DNA of 64,000 nucleotides from Phytophthora quininea (taxonomy: Eukaryota > Oomycota > Peronosporomycetes > Peronosporales > Peronosporaceae). The stretch is taken from contig JAAVTG010000358.1 of NCBI GenBank assembly GCA_011947345.1, positions 1 through 64,000 of the forward strand, written 5' to 3'. Position 1 is the stretch's first letter. Each line of letters begins with the position of its first letter. The notes under the pieces were generated by a model that saw only the letters and a program-made list of their open reading frames with translations, was not told the DNA's origin and did not search any database. The position numbers and the translations under genes were made by a program. Below are positions 1 through 10,412 of the stretch, one piece after another.

Positions 1-2056
1 CTGGAGGCCGATGAAAAGCGTGCTGAAGAGAATAAGGCGGACGCCAGCGCATCTCCGTCTACTGTATCGGCCACGGCTGTTGTTAGTTCAAGGCCCCTCC
101 TCAGGCGTCGGATATTGCGAATGCACTTCTTAAGAAAACTGCCGACGCAGCGAAGACTCCAGCTGACTCCAAGCTGGCGGTAACGACATCGCAGCCTGTG
201 TCTGATGCGAAGTGGAAGCCGCACTTTTGCACAAGTTTGCTTCAGTTCAGATCCACAAGGAAGCATTCGGCCTGCTATCGTACGCAGCAGAAAAGAACCT
301 GAGCGTGGCTGACAAGGAGAAGATCTCAAGGTCTGGCAAGGATTCTTCTTCCCGTTCTTCCATCTGGAGGAGGAGTGGCTGGTCCGTAAGCCACAACGCA
401 CCACGTTGACACTGGATAAAGCTAAAACTCTTCCTATTGGGACCGAAGTCAGCACGGAATTCGGCGAAGGCACCGTCCAACAGTTCAACAAGGAAAGGGC
501 TACCTCACAGTCAATCTGGCCGGTGTTGGTTGCCAGGCATTCCTTCAGCCTAGTGCCATCACGATTCAAGAGTCTGCAGACTTCCCACCTGGTCTGCCTG
601 TGCATGACAACGTGAAGGATGCGACCAAAACGCTAGAGGATTACAAGTCGGTTTACTATGGCAACCAGCACGCCTATGGGTTCCTGCGCCTGTACCAAAT
701 GCTGCACAACCGCCTGGAACGCGCGTATATTCTGTGCGAGAAGGCAAAGCGTAACCGTAACCGGCGCACTATCAATCCGGCAGCTCGTGCACTAGCCCAC
801 GCCCACCATTCCCTAGCAGCCTCGACCAAGGAAAAGACCGGCGACTACCAGGCTTTCCTCTCGAAATTGTATTCGCTGATTGATGGGTCAGTGGACAACT
901 CGAAGTATGAGGACTGCTGCCGTAGTCTAATGGGCTCTACGTCATACTTCTTGTTCACGATGGACAAGGTCGTGACGTTGATGCTGAAGCAGATGCAACA
1001 CCTGGCGAATGATGACACGTGCCAAGAACTGATGAAGGCGTTTGGCGAGCAGCAGGACGAGCCTAAGCCGTCCAAAGACCCCGCGGGTGCTGAAGCTAAG
1101 GCCGCCGCGTATCTTAACAAGGCCAAGACCATCTTTGAGGGACAGGGTGCGTTCCGTATCGAGTTCAACCCGGGCGTGCTTCGGAAGACTCCACTTGAAG
1201 CTCGCGGTGGCACTACGCCCTCCGCTGGGTCGGAACCATTTAAGATTTGGGCGCCATCTCCACGTGTGAAAGCCCTAGAGCCTAGCAAGTGGCTTATCGA
1301 GCCGCAGTTAGGCATTGAGTACTTGGGCTCCATGGACGATGAAGTGGATGACGACGATGACGACGATGAATCCCCCAGTGCCACTCCTGTGGACACCCCG
1401 TCGGCGACACCTTTGTATGGATCGCCTGTTGGGGAGACGCCCTTACACGACGACGACGAACCTATGGAAGAATCGAAGGAAGACGACGACGCCAAGAACG
1501 ACTCGACTGGTGTGTCGTCGGCTTCTGCTGAAGAGCAGGGCAGCGCTGTTGACGATAGTCCTGGCGCTTCTTCCGACGAGACAGATGCAACCAAAAGTTC
1601 AAAAGCTTTAGAATCAGCAACATTGCTGAAGAAACGCGCTCGCGGTTCGTCGGAGGATAACACCGCTGCATCTTCGACATCGCCAAGCCCTTGATTGAAG
1701 CAGTGGATGCAATGGCGAAGAAGAAGGTGAAGACTGACGAGAACAGCGAGGAGGCTGGGGAAGGAGAAAGTTATGACGGGAGTAGTCAGCACACAGCAGC
1801 ACAAAGGGATGTCCCGATGACGGGAACGTCTGCTCTAGCTGCTGCTTCTGTATTAGTGAGCGCGAAAGACAATTCAAAGGCCAAGACGGTGGACAAGGGA
1901 ACCAAGGAGACTGGTTTGGAGAAGGCGGCTGCGCCTACTCAGTCCAAGAGTCCGCAAACCACAGACACAGTGAAGACGGAACGATCGCAAGATGGCAGTG
2001 CTCGTGCTGGTCCCTCTGCCAGCTCTACTGAAACGGGAATGCTTCAACAACGGTGA
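1..2056 (+). CDS. SIN3: SIN3-type transcriptional corepressor, C-terminal part, broken by five frameshifts
   Basis: SIN3 is the scaffold of the nuclear Sin3/HDAC repressor complex. The gene enters from the left edge and only its C-terminal part is present. The longest open piece (600-1694) has the Sin3 C-terminal domain: a YYGNQHAYGFLRLYQ-like stretch, a YEDCCRSLMG motif and LFTMDKVV followed by KQMQHL. An upstream piece (about 325-410) reads KVWQGFFFPFF, as expected just before that domain. The tail is acidic (Asp/Glu/Ser-rich, 1330-1680), then Lys/Thr-rich to the stop at 2054-2056. Reading needs frame changes near 90, 210, 325, 495 and 1660-1690. All five go in the same direction, as if one base were missing each time, several beside AA or GG runs. 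This fits sequence error better than gene death, though a dead copy is not excluded. Family assignment is firm; exact boundaries are not. Confidence 0.8.
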
Positions 2057-2295
2057 AACCGGAAGAGAAGAGGAACTGAGTTTGTCGCTCTGAATCGAGC
2101 GAGGCTGCGCACCGCTGCGAAGATTGATATGCTAAATGCACATGCTTGACCAGTACACTTTGTGTCGTGTTTGCCTTACAGTAGTAGTTTTGGGCCAGCA
2201 TCCTGTTCGGCTGGAGCTTCGTAGCCGCGATAATGGGGAAGCAACGGGAGCGTCCTGTCATGCCAGTCCAACCTGTCTGTTAGTGACGACGAACT

Positions 2296-4189
2296 TCAAG
2301 AGCGTGCGGAACAACTTACTTTGTAAAGCTGCCTCCGCTTCGTTATCGTTGGGAACAAGAAGAGCAGATCTTCAGTTGATGATACACTTTTCGCTGTCGT
2401 AGGTGACTCGGTGTGAGGTTCAATGATAGCTTTGGTGGAGAGCTGCACGAAGTCGCCGAGAGATTGTCCCGCCAGAGGACAGTGCAAATTTGCGAATGCT
2501 CGTGCTGCCTTCCGCTGTTGGCGCGTCATCCGTGTTGGGAGATCGCGACCGATATCCGCACCAGAGAGAGCACTGTCGAATTGGTTTTGCTCCTGCTTTC
2601 CTCGGTCCAGTGTGGTGGCTGCAGCGTGTTGCAATACGACAGAGGGCAACGTCATAGTGCTGGAGGACAACAGCATCGTTGGAGCAGATCCTGCTTTGTG
2701 GACAGGCTGCTCAATTTGTGGAGCTGGTCGTTTGTGTCCAGCTTTTATCACTGCACGATGGGCCGTATTAGTCAGGAATCGCAATCAACTTCCAAAGCAA
2801 CGTTTGACTGGCACCTGGTGGCTTCTGGCGCAACGTCTCGCGCAGAAGATCGATCTTGAGACGCTGGTCGCAATGTTCGTGGTTTGCTTCGATTTCGACG
2901 CGCTCCAATACGAAGCGGAGGGTGTCGTAGGCTGTGCTTTGAAGCCCTGCGGATCGCACATTAATAAGCGTTAGCATACCGGATTCATATTGCTGGCAAA
3001 CTCCTTACTCTCGATACAGGCGGCTATCACAGGATCACGTCGGTCGCTGGTTTCTCGCAAAAATCTTCTTGAGCGAGTGAAAGAGCATTTACTGTAGTGA
3101 TGGCACGAACTGTGGTGGGTTCTGCTTGTCCAAGCACAAGTGAAATATCCCCACGGTGGATTTAGGCCCAAGTGAGGCCACTGACAACTGAGATTCATCA
3201 CTCCATCGGAACTTGCGCGTGTGACGCAGCTTTGTCTCCGCAGTCGTCGGCAACAACTTCATGGCAGAGGCACGTTGAGGATTATTGGGGCCACCACTGT
3301 CGTCACGAGCGACCGAGGCTCGACAGTCGCCTTCTACGATGAGATAAAGGAATCCAAGCTGTTGGCCCTCACGGGCGATAATTGTGCCTGGCTCGAAAAC
3401 AGCTTGCCGCAGACACCCCACGAACCGCTCGAGACCAAAGAGCTTGGCCCAGTGAAGTCGATCCGAAGCGACCGATACAGTCTCACGCACATCGATCGCT
3501 GTGAGAATAATGAAATCGGCCGGACCAGAGACCACCACTTTGTTGTACAGATGAATCCCCTTTCGAAGCGAGTTCTCCCGCTTGATGCGTCGCCACTTGC
3601 TCTCGGAGACCCCTGATACTGGAGCACTGGACAATTCTTTGGGATCGGGGCATTGCCTTGCAGTACTGATGTGTGCGGGGTGCCCCGAGATCTCCAACAA
3701 CAGAGCCCTCGGTGAATTTCAGCAGTGGCGTCGTAGCCACATTGAAAGGCCTGGCTTCCGCGTTGCCATACAGGAGAATGCAGGATTTGGGAGTTTCCAT
3801 CGACGTCAGCCAAAGCACGTGTTCCTCGTTGCGATGCAGGTGCTGCATCTTCATGCGTCTCGCTGTTTCCAGGCTGTGAGACCGTCGATCGTATCAGTTT
3901 AATGCGGAAGAATATTTTTGATTTGGACCTACCGTTCTTCGCGTGAAAGCCCGCGCCACCACGGTTGTTCTGCGACTGTCGTCTCGTTCTCCAGATACGT
4001 GACGATGAAATCGAGTTCATCCATCGAAAAATCAAGCTGCCGAAGAAAAAGCGTCCGCAGGTGGAAACGTGCCCCTAGTTTGGTGGTGGCATGCTCAGTG
4101 CCCTTCAAAGCCAGCGTCCAATGCGTCACGCCGTGCTGCATTGCCATTCGCTTTACCAAAGCAATCAGGAATTGTGGTATAAAGCCCAA
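2296..4189 (-). CDS. protein with two cyclic-nucleotide-binding-like domains, frame broken
   Basis: Minus-strand coding sequence in several overlapping frames. From the 5' side: a piece at 3929-4189, then 3483-3854 with a motif resembling the end of a cNMP-binding domain (LLKFTEGSVVGDLGA), then 3089-3700 with a second such domain (FEPGTIIAREGQQLGFLYLIVEGD, followed by SVASLGPKSTVG). The FxxGxxIxxEGxxxxxLYLIxxG pattern is typical of the beta-roll of CAP/PKA-R-type domains. The Arg of the phosphate-binding cassette is not obvious, so ligand binding is uncertain. Downstream pieces at 2768-2977 (charged) and 2296-2784 (low complexity) may be the C-terminus. Frame breaks lie near 3900, 3690 and 3090. 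A tandem cNMP-binding protein of unknown role is the best reading. It runs convergent with SIN3 and tandem with the MYB gene. Confidence 0.5.
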
Positions 4190-4459
4190 GTCCTCACAAC
4201 CTTACTCTGTCGTTGTTCATGGAACTGCGGCCCCGGCAGCGAGATCGTCAGTAAATATAAAACTTGAGCACAACCGCAAATAGTTCGCCTCCTCAGGACA
4301 GCGGATAGAAGAAGGACAACACACAAGAATTCATGAAAGACGCTGCCATCGGCTTCAATTTTATATGTTCTGTTCTGCCATAATAACTTTAGAAAATACA
4401 CCATGAGTCTAGGAGGAAACCATGCGCGGGAGGGTCTTCCCGCCTTCAAGCACGCAAGT

Positions 4460-6195
4460 TCACAGATAGGCATCGTCCGTCCATACCTGCTCCATGCTGT
4501 TGAAGTGCCCCATGCTCGGTGCTTGTCTATAGAGAGGAACAGATACTGGCTTGGACTGCATGCCCAAAGGCTCGCCGTGTCCCTGCTGAAGGTGCTGCGG
4601 CGCTTGCATACCTCGAAAAATCGGTGCAGTCACTGACACGGGGCTGTCGTTCTTCCACAAGTCACGCTGCGATCCTTGGATTTCGTCGAGAATACGCTTG
4701 TGCGGCAGGTTTACTGGCAGTGGATCGTTTGAGCGGTACTGCTGGTTGGGTGCTGGGGCAGAAGGCGTCGGGTACATTCCGCCACGGTTGCTATTGTTGT
4801 ACGGGTTGCCAGACATCATGAAGTTGCCAGCTTGCGGCGGTTGCTGCTGCATGTGCGACGCTGGCGAGCTGTAGGGAGAGTTCATCATTCCCATCGACGT
4901 TGAAGGCGGCGGAGTGCCCACCACAGACGGAGGACACGAGTTTGATCCTCGAAGGCGGTTTGGAATAGCTTGCATGGGAACGTAGTCGAACTCATCATTC
5001 TGGTTGGTTGGGCCCAAATCTCCAGCTGCAGACATCGAGGATGGCGACGACGTCGCAGACATTGGGCGGTTGTAGTCCTGGTTCAGACCAGCAGAAAAGC
5101 CTCCAGATACGGGGTAGACCATGGCTGGCTGCCGGAGAGACGTCACCATCGTGCCAGGGCGATCGAAATCAACCATCGAGTTGCCGTCCTGCAGTAGACA
5201 TCACATCATAGTTGTAAGTTTCAAAAGAAGATTTAAAATGAAATGGGACGGAAAACTCACGCGTGATGCGTTCCCGGGCGCTTCGCTAAAAAGCTTGTGA
5301 AAGGCCGATTGAAAACTCACCGGTCGTTGTTGCTGGGGAAGCTGCTGTGGTGACAGATGCATGCCTGGCATGGGGCGCTGCATGGGGGCAGGCCCCACTT
5401 GGGCGTTCACTACTGGGGAGGAGTTGATGGACGCTACTCGGATGCTCTTGCCCTCTCTCATGACCCCTTTCTTGCGGATGGATTGACGCTGCATGCGACG
5501 CATGGTCGAGTAGTAGCGGTTCTTGATGGCATTGTCAGTTCTACCAGGGAGCATCTTGGAGATCTCGGCCCACTGGTTGCCGACGTTCTTGTGGCACTCG
5601 AAGATGACGTAGTCCTCTTCGGCCGTCCAGGCGTCCTTGCGGACCGACGGGTTCAAGTGGTTGTGCCATCTGGTAACACAAGTTTTTGTCAGTTCAATCA
5701 TCACTATTAATCAAAAGATCTCTTTTCCTCACCTCTCTCGGCACTGCTTGCCTACGCGTCCTGGCAGATGCATGGCGATGAGCGACCAGCGCTTGGCGCC
5801 GTACTGCTTGACCAGCTGCATGAGCTTGTCGTTCTCCTCCCTGGTCCAGGGGCGTTTGCTGTTCGAGTCAGTTTTGCGGCGCGCCGGCTTGCGTTGTTCT
5901 TGCTGTTGGTGTTGTCGTCGTCGTCTTCTCCAAAGGATTCCTCAGGGCTGTTGTACTTGCTACTGGTCGTGCTACTGGTGCCGTGGGTTGCGGCTGTCGC
6001 GCGAAGGTAGCTAAGCTGTTTGAAACAAAGTTCCCAAGTGCTTTTAGTCCTCAAGATGCTTAGAGACGATAGAGGCAGCTATGGACGTACGTCGGGGGCG
6101 TCGACAAGCCCCATCTCCTGCTGCTGGTTGTCTCGGCTGCGCATGAGGTCGAGGCCCGCGTCCTCCAGCTCCATGAGCTCCAGCTTGCGGTTCAT
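4460..6195 (-). CDS. R2R3-MYB transcription factor, four exons
   Basis: DNA-binding nuclear regulator. The model joins minus-strand exons 6195-6091, 6015-5733, 5669-5261 and 5188-4460, separated by GT-AG introns of 75, 63 and 72 bp. The reading phase closes at each junction. R2 runs from [15 protein letters not shown] to the [11 protein letters not shown] junction, which is created by splicing the 63-bp intron. R3 runs from [15 protein letters not shown] to [13 protein letters not shown]. The usual Trp spacing is kept, with Tyr at the third position of R3. The N-terminus has a Glu/Asp-rich stretch. The C-terminal 240 residues are Pro/Gln/Asn/Ser-rich, a likely activation or interaction region, ending DDAYL. 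Exon 2 is one base short (283 instead of 284) near 5885, at a run of A; adding one base restores frame and splice phase. An upstream ATG at 6264 is in frame but meets a TAG after nine codons, so I start at 6195. About 508 residues. Divergent to DHFR-TS. Confidence 0.9.
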
Positions 6196-6936
6196 CGGTC
6201 GGACTTGGCGCTTGGGCTCCGCGAGGGCGTTTGGCTACTGCGGCTCGGAAGGGGGCGACTCCATGCGGATTCGACGTTTTTCATGTGGGTTTCACTATGC
6301 GACGCCGCCCGTTTCTGCAATGACCCGAAACGACGCGGCTCTTGGCGTTTGTATGCCGGGGCAGAGAAAGCGGTTTCCGCGCGACCTTTCGGGCGAAACC
6401 CCAACGGCAACGGCAACTTTTCGTGCGCACACTCACTTGAGGTCGAGCAAATGGTGCCGGTGCCAGTGTTTAGCCGGCGTGGCTTTCCTAGACACGCGTG
6501 CTTGGCTGTCTTGTTGACGTTACCCCGTGGTAGCAGAGTTTGGTGGTACTGCTCTCGAGCGTTTGCCGCTGTCGAGAGTTTCACTGCACTACCGTTGCGT
6601 GTGAAACCTGTGGTCTTATCCTCGCGGCAGCGTCGCAATGCTGGTCAAGTGCGTCGAGCCGGTCGAGCGACTCAAACCCACAAACACGCAATCCATGGCA
6701 TCCAAGCCGAGCTCTCCAACACCATCGTCTTGGGCTTGAAGCTCGAGCAATAACATGACCAAGCACTCCTGTTCTTGGGAGAGGAAACGTCGCTACCCAC
6801 GCCGAAACAGCAAAGTCAATCGCAGTGCTCGATACTTGACAAGCCTCGGTGTCTTATCTCTGCCGGAAAAATTGTGTACCATTTGTGTTAACTCGATTTC
6901 CCGCCACAAACTCTTTGGCAGCATCAAGAGCCAACT
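6196..6936. promoter_or_regulatory. shared upstream region of the divergent MYB and DHFR-TS genes
   Basis: 741 bp between the start of the minus-strand MYB gene and the plus-strand DHFR-TS gene, so it should hold both promoters. Open frames here have no recognisable content. A short upstream frame (ATG at 6264, stop nine codons later) precedes the MYB start. I see no clear oomycete initiator motif that I would place with confidence. Confidence 0.5.
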
Positions 6937-8397
6937 ATGACGAAGCGATCGATTCGCGTGGTGGTGGCGGCGCTGGCGGCGACGGGCGGCATCGGCATTC
7001 GGCAGCAGATCCCGTGGCGTCTCCCCACCGACATGAAGCATTTCCGGGCGCTGACGACGCGCGAGCAGTCGCCCTCTGGCACGCAGCACGCCGTGATCAT
7101 GGGCCGCAAGACGTGGAGTCGCTGCCGGACAAAGTTCGCCCCATGCCGCAGCGATTCAACGTGGTACTGACACGCGACGCCAGCTACAGGCAGAACCGGA
7201 GCATTCCAGAGAGCGTGGGCGTGGCGGCGAGCTTCCAGGAGGCGCTGCAGCTCGTGCAGCAGCAAGGGCAGGCAGTGGACCAAGTGTTCGTGATCGGAGG
7301 AGGCAGTTTACACAGAGGCGCTGCAGTACGCTGGTTGCGATAGGGTTCACTTGACAAGAGTCAAGGGCGAGCTCGAGTGCGACGCCTTCTTCCCTCTTGA
7401 ACTACTGAAGAAGGAGTTCAAGGTGGTGTCCGAGTCGGAGGAGAAGGAGGAGAACGGCGTCAAGTTTCAGTTCGTAGAGTGGGAACGGAAGCCTGTAGGT
7501 GTGGATAGTCCGTTGGTGGACAACTCTACTCCCCACGAAGAAATGCAGTATCTGGCGTTGATCCGCCAGATTCTGACCAAGGGGCGAAGCGAGCTGACCG
7601 CACGGGAACGGGGACGCTGTCGGTGTTTGGGGCGCAGATGCGGTTTAGTCTGCGGGACAATGTGTTCCCTTTGTTGACGACAAAAGAGTGTTCTGGAGAG
7701 GTGTTGCAGAGGAGCTGCTGTGGTTCATCAGTGGAGATACGAACGCCAAGACGTTGCAGGAGAAAGATATCCACATCTGGGATGGCAACGGATCTCGTGA
7801 GTATCTTGATAGTCGCGGGCTCCAGGAGAGGGAGGTTGGAGACCTTGGACCGGTGTATGGCTTCCAGTGGCGACACTTTGGTGCAAAATACACCAATATG
7901 CACGCCGACTACATGAGCCAGGAGTCGATCAACTCGCTGAGGTTATTCACAAGCTGCGAACGAACCCGACCGACCGTCGTATTGTATTGTCAGCTTGGAA
8001 CCCGGCCGATCTCAACGAAATGGCATTGCCTCCTTGCCACATGTTTTGCCAGTTCTACGTGGCGGATGGAGAGTTATCGTGCCAAATGTACCAGCGCTCG
8101 GCAGACATGGGTCTGGGTGTGCCGTTCAACATTGCCAGCTACGCCCTGCTCACGCGACTGGTGGCGCAGGTGTCCGGTTTGAAACCTGGAGAATTTGTTC
8201 ATGTCATCGGAGACGCACATGTGTACCTGAATCACGTCGAACCGCTGGAGAAACAGCTATCACGTTCCCCGCGGCCGTTCCCGACGCTTCAAATTAACCC
8301 GGACAAGAAATCCAGCATTGACGATTTCATGTTTGATGATTTCGAGGTCCGCGGCTATCGTCCTCACGGCACCATCAAGATGGAGATGTCTGTCTAA
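6937..8397 (+). CDS. DHFR-TS: bifunctional dihydrofolate reductase-thymidylate synthase, frame broken
   Basis: Makes tetrahydrofolate and dTMP; the fused form is typical of plants and many protists including oomycetes. The DHFR domain begins [16 protein letters not shown] and continues [18 protein letters not shown] and FVIGGGS. After a short linker the TS domain shows [27 protein letters not shown], the active-site Cys in [11 protein letters not shown], dUMP-binding [13 protein letters not shown] and the C-terminal GTIKMEMSV. Five frame changes are needed near 7116, 7305, 7583, 7684 and 7920. Four are losses of one base in a homopolymer (GGG, GGGGG, AAAAA and GGG runs each one short); the one at 7305 is a two-base loss. 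Everything between them is well conserved. An essential gene with such a pattern is more likely mis-sequenced than dead. Corrected length is about 488 residues, normal for the family. Confidence 0.95.
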
Positions 8398-8871
8398 CTT
8401 CTGAGAACTACTGTAGGTGCAAGCCTTTAGTGATACATTACACCTTCAATTCAGTTATTGACTGCTTGCGCGGAGCCGTTGCGGTCACTCAGACAGCCAA
8501 TACTCGCGCTGAAGACTTGCACTTCAATCAAAGACTGTACTGAAACACTAAATAGAGGTCGTATTGAAAATCAAGCGATGTCGGAAAGAGAGTTGCTCTT
8601 TTCGTCAGAAATCTGGCATACAATCAAACACACCCAGCAAGAATTTTCATTGGCATCCACCCTTTATAAGCTACGCATTCCGATGGTGTAGATACTCGAG
8701 ATTTGGTTCAAGGACCGCTGGTTTTCAAAATCCTCGCTGCAGGGGTGATAATGAAGCGGATAAGAAGGAGATATTAGCTTTATCGACACTAGTGTTATTC
8801 AAACAAATTAGAGCTTTACGAGACCTCATTGGAACCGAAGCTGTCTGTTTGGAGGGACGGATAGCGTCGTA
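8398..8871. other. intergenic, nothing recognised
   Basis: Follows the DHFR-TS stop and ends at the TA target site of a Tc1-like element. Small open frames are present but show no family signature. Confidence 0.6.
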
Positions 8872-9074
8872 CAGTGCGCGTCAAAAATATTTACGCACCT
8901 CGATTTTTGCTAAACCAAGTCACCTCTTTCGTGCTGGTAGAAGAAGCAAGCACTATCGATAGCAAAACGCGAAAGAAGACGAATAGAGCTTTCGGATTCT
9001 CAAAGAGCTGTCTGGTAGAGGAGTTTGGTAAGTTTTTATATTTTTCCACTGGGTCAAAAATATTTACACACTGA
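8872..9074 (+). repeat. left terminal inverted repeat of Tc1-like element 1
   Basis: About 203 bp, matched in reverse complement by 10208-10410 with a few differences. The outer motif CAGTGCGCGTC is shared with the second Tc1-like element at 36931. Confidence 0.85.
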
Positions 9075-9196
9075 GATTATGTCTTGTAATTATTAGTTGT
9101 TTCGGCGCATTTATGATAATAAACGGTAGAATCGGGTGGGACACAACTCGAGCATTCTAGAACTATCGTTGTTGCTGCCAAACACCTCGCGACCTC

Positions 9197-10185
9197 ATGC
9201 CCAAGACCCGGGAACTGTCTGCGCTGGACAGGAGACGATCATCAAGCGAAAGATCGAGCGAATGTCAAACAGAAAGATCGCCAAAGGAATCGGCTGCTCC
9301 GAAGGGGCTATCCGCTAATTTCTGAAGCAGCCCGAGCTGTCTCTGAGGAAGAAGCGGCCCGGGAGGCCCCGGGAAGTGAGTGCCCGTGAAGCACGTCAGA
9401 TCTTTCGAGCGGCGACAACTAAAAATATCTCCGCCCAGCAGATCGCCACTCTGCACCACAGCAATGTATCGAGGAGTACGATTCTCCGCACGCTGCGTTC
9501 AAACGCCTGGGCAAAGTTTGCCGAGCGGAAATCCGCCCCAGCTCTCAAGCCCCACCACCAAAGATGCTGGCTCGCGTTTTCAGCCAGCTATGAACGCTGG
9601 CGAAAGCGCTGGCGCCGCGTCGTTTTTACCGATGAGAAAAAATAATTTGGACGGCCCGGGCGGCTTCCAGTGCTACTGGCGCGACGTCCGGCAGCCACTG
9701 GAATTTTACTCTCGTCGGGTAAGTGGGGGTGGATGTGTTATGATTGGGGCGGGAGTTAGCTGGTATGGGAAAACTGAGCTTGTGATCTTAAAGGGAAGGT
9801 AGAATGCTATCGCCTACACCAACACGCTTCGCTCGGCGCTGGTTCCTTACCTCGGAAACCTCTCCCCCAAAAACTGATTTTTCAGCATGACTATACGGCG
9901 ATCCACACCGCTAAGCTGACCAAGGCGTTCCTAGATGAGAACCGCGTCTCCACCCTTGAGTGGCCCAAGAGCCCCGATCTCAACATCATAGAAAACGTGT
10001 GGGGCGTCTTGGCGCGGCGAGTGTATGCGAACGGTCGCCAATTTGACCGCGTTGACGACCTCAAGACCACGATCCAGGAGGAGTGGGAAAATATCTAGCT
10101 TCCGTACATCCAGAAGTTGGTGAAAAGCATGCCAAAGCGTCTACGTTTGTTGTCGCACGCCAAGGGTGCATCGATTCCGTACTAA
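9197..10185 (+). pseudogene. Tc1-like DDE transposase, decayed
   Basis: Begins MPKTRELSALDR and then shifts frame to an HTH region (RKIAKGIGCSEGAIR, stop, then GRPREVSAREARQIF). The first catalytic Asp is in VVFTDEKK (about 9630), the second in FFQHDYTAIHTAK (about 9890), the Glu in SPDLNIIENVWG (about 9985). 33 residues separate the last two, one fewer than DD34E, apparently a lost codon in the WP-SPDLN stretch. Several stops (about 9316, 9800) and at least three frame changes show it cannot encode an active enzyme. The frame ends at TAA 10183-10185 just before the right inverted repeat. Confidence 0.85.
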
Positions 10186-10207
10186 TGCAACGAAAGTTAG
10201 GCGTCAG

Positions 10208-10410
10208 TCAGTGCGTAAATATTTTTGACCCAGCGGAAAAATATAAAAACTTACCAAACTCCTCTACCAGACAGCTCTTTGAGAATCCGAAAGCTCTATT
10301 CGTCTTCTTTCGCGTTTTGCTATCGATAGTGCTTGCTTCTTCTCCCAGCACGAAAGGGGTGACTTGGTTTAGCAAAAATCGGGGTGCGTAAATATTTTTG
10401 ACGCGCACTG
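10208..10410 (-). repeat. right terminal inverted repeat of Tc1-like element 1
   Basis: Reverse complement of 8872-9074, ending ACGCGCACTG before the TA at 10411-10412. Confidence 0.85.
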
Positions 10411-10412
10411 TA

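Larger units (their letters stand above)
8872..10410 (+). mobile_element. Tc1/mariner-like element 1, complete ends, dead transposase
   Basis: 1,539 bp bounded by inverted repeats of about 200 bp (8872-9074 and 10208-10410) and by TA on both sides (8870-8871, 10411-10412), the target duplication of Tc1/mariner elements. The outer end reads CAGTGCGCGTCAAAAATATT. A similar TCAAAAATATTTAC motif recurs at the inner border of each inverted repeat, giving two putative transposase sites per end (IR/DR type). The transposase between them is broken. Confidence 0.88.

Noticed and set aside
845..1804. 319-codon minus-strand frame over the SIN3 gene.
   Set aside because: Antisense shadow of the Asp/Ser-rich tail; low complexity and no domain.
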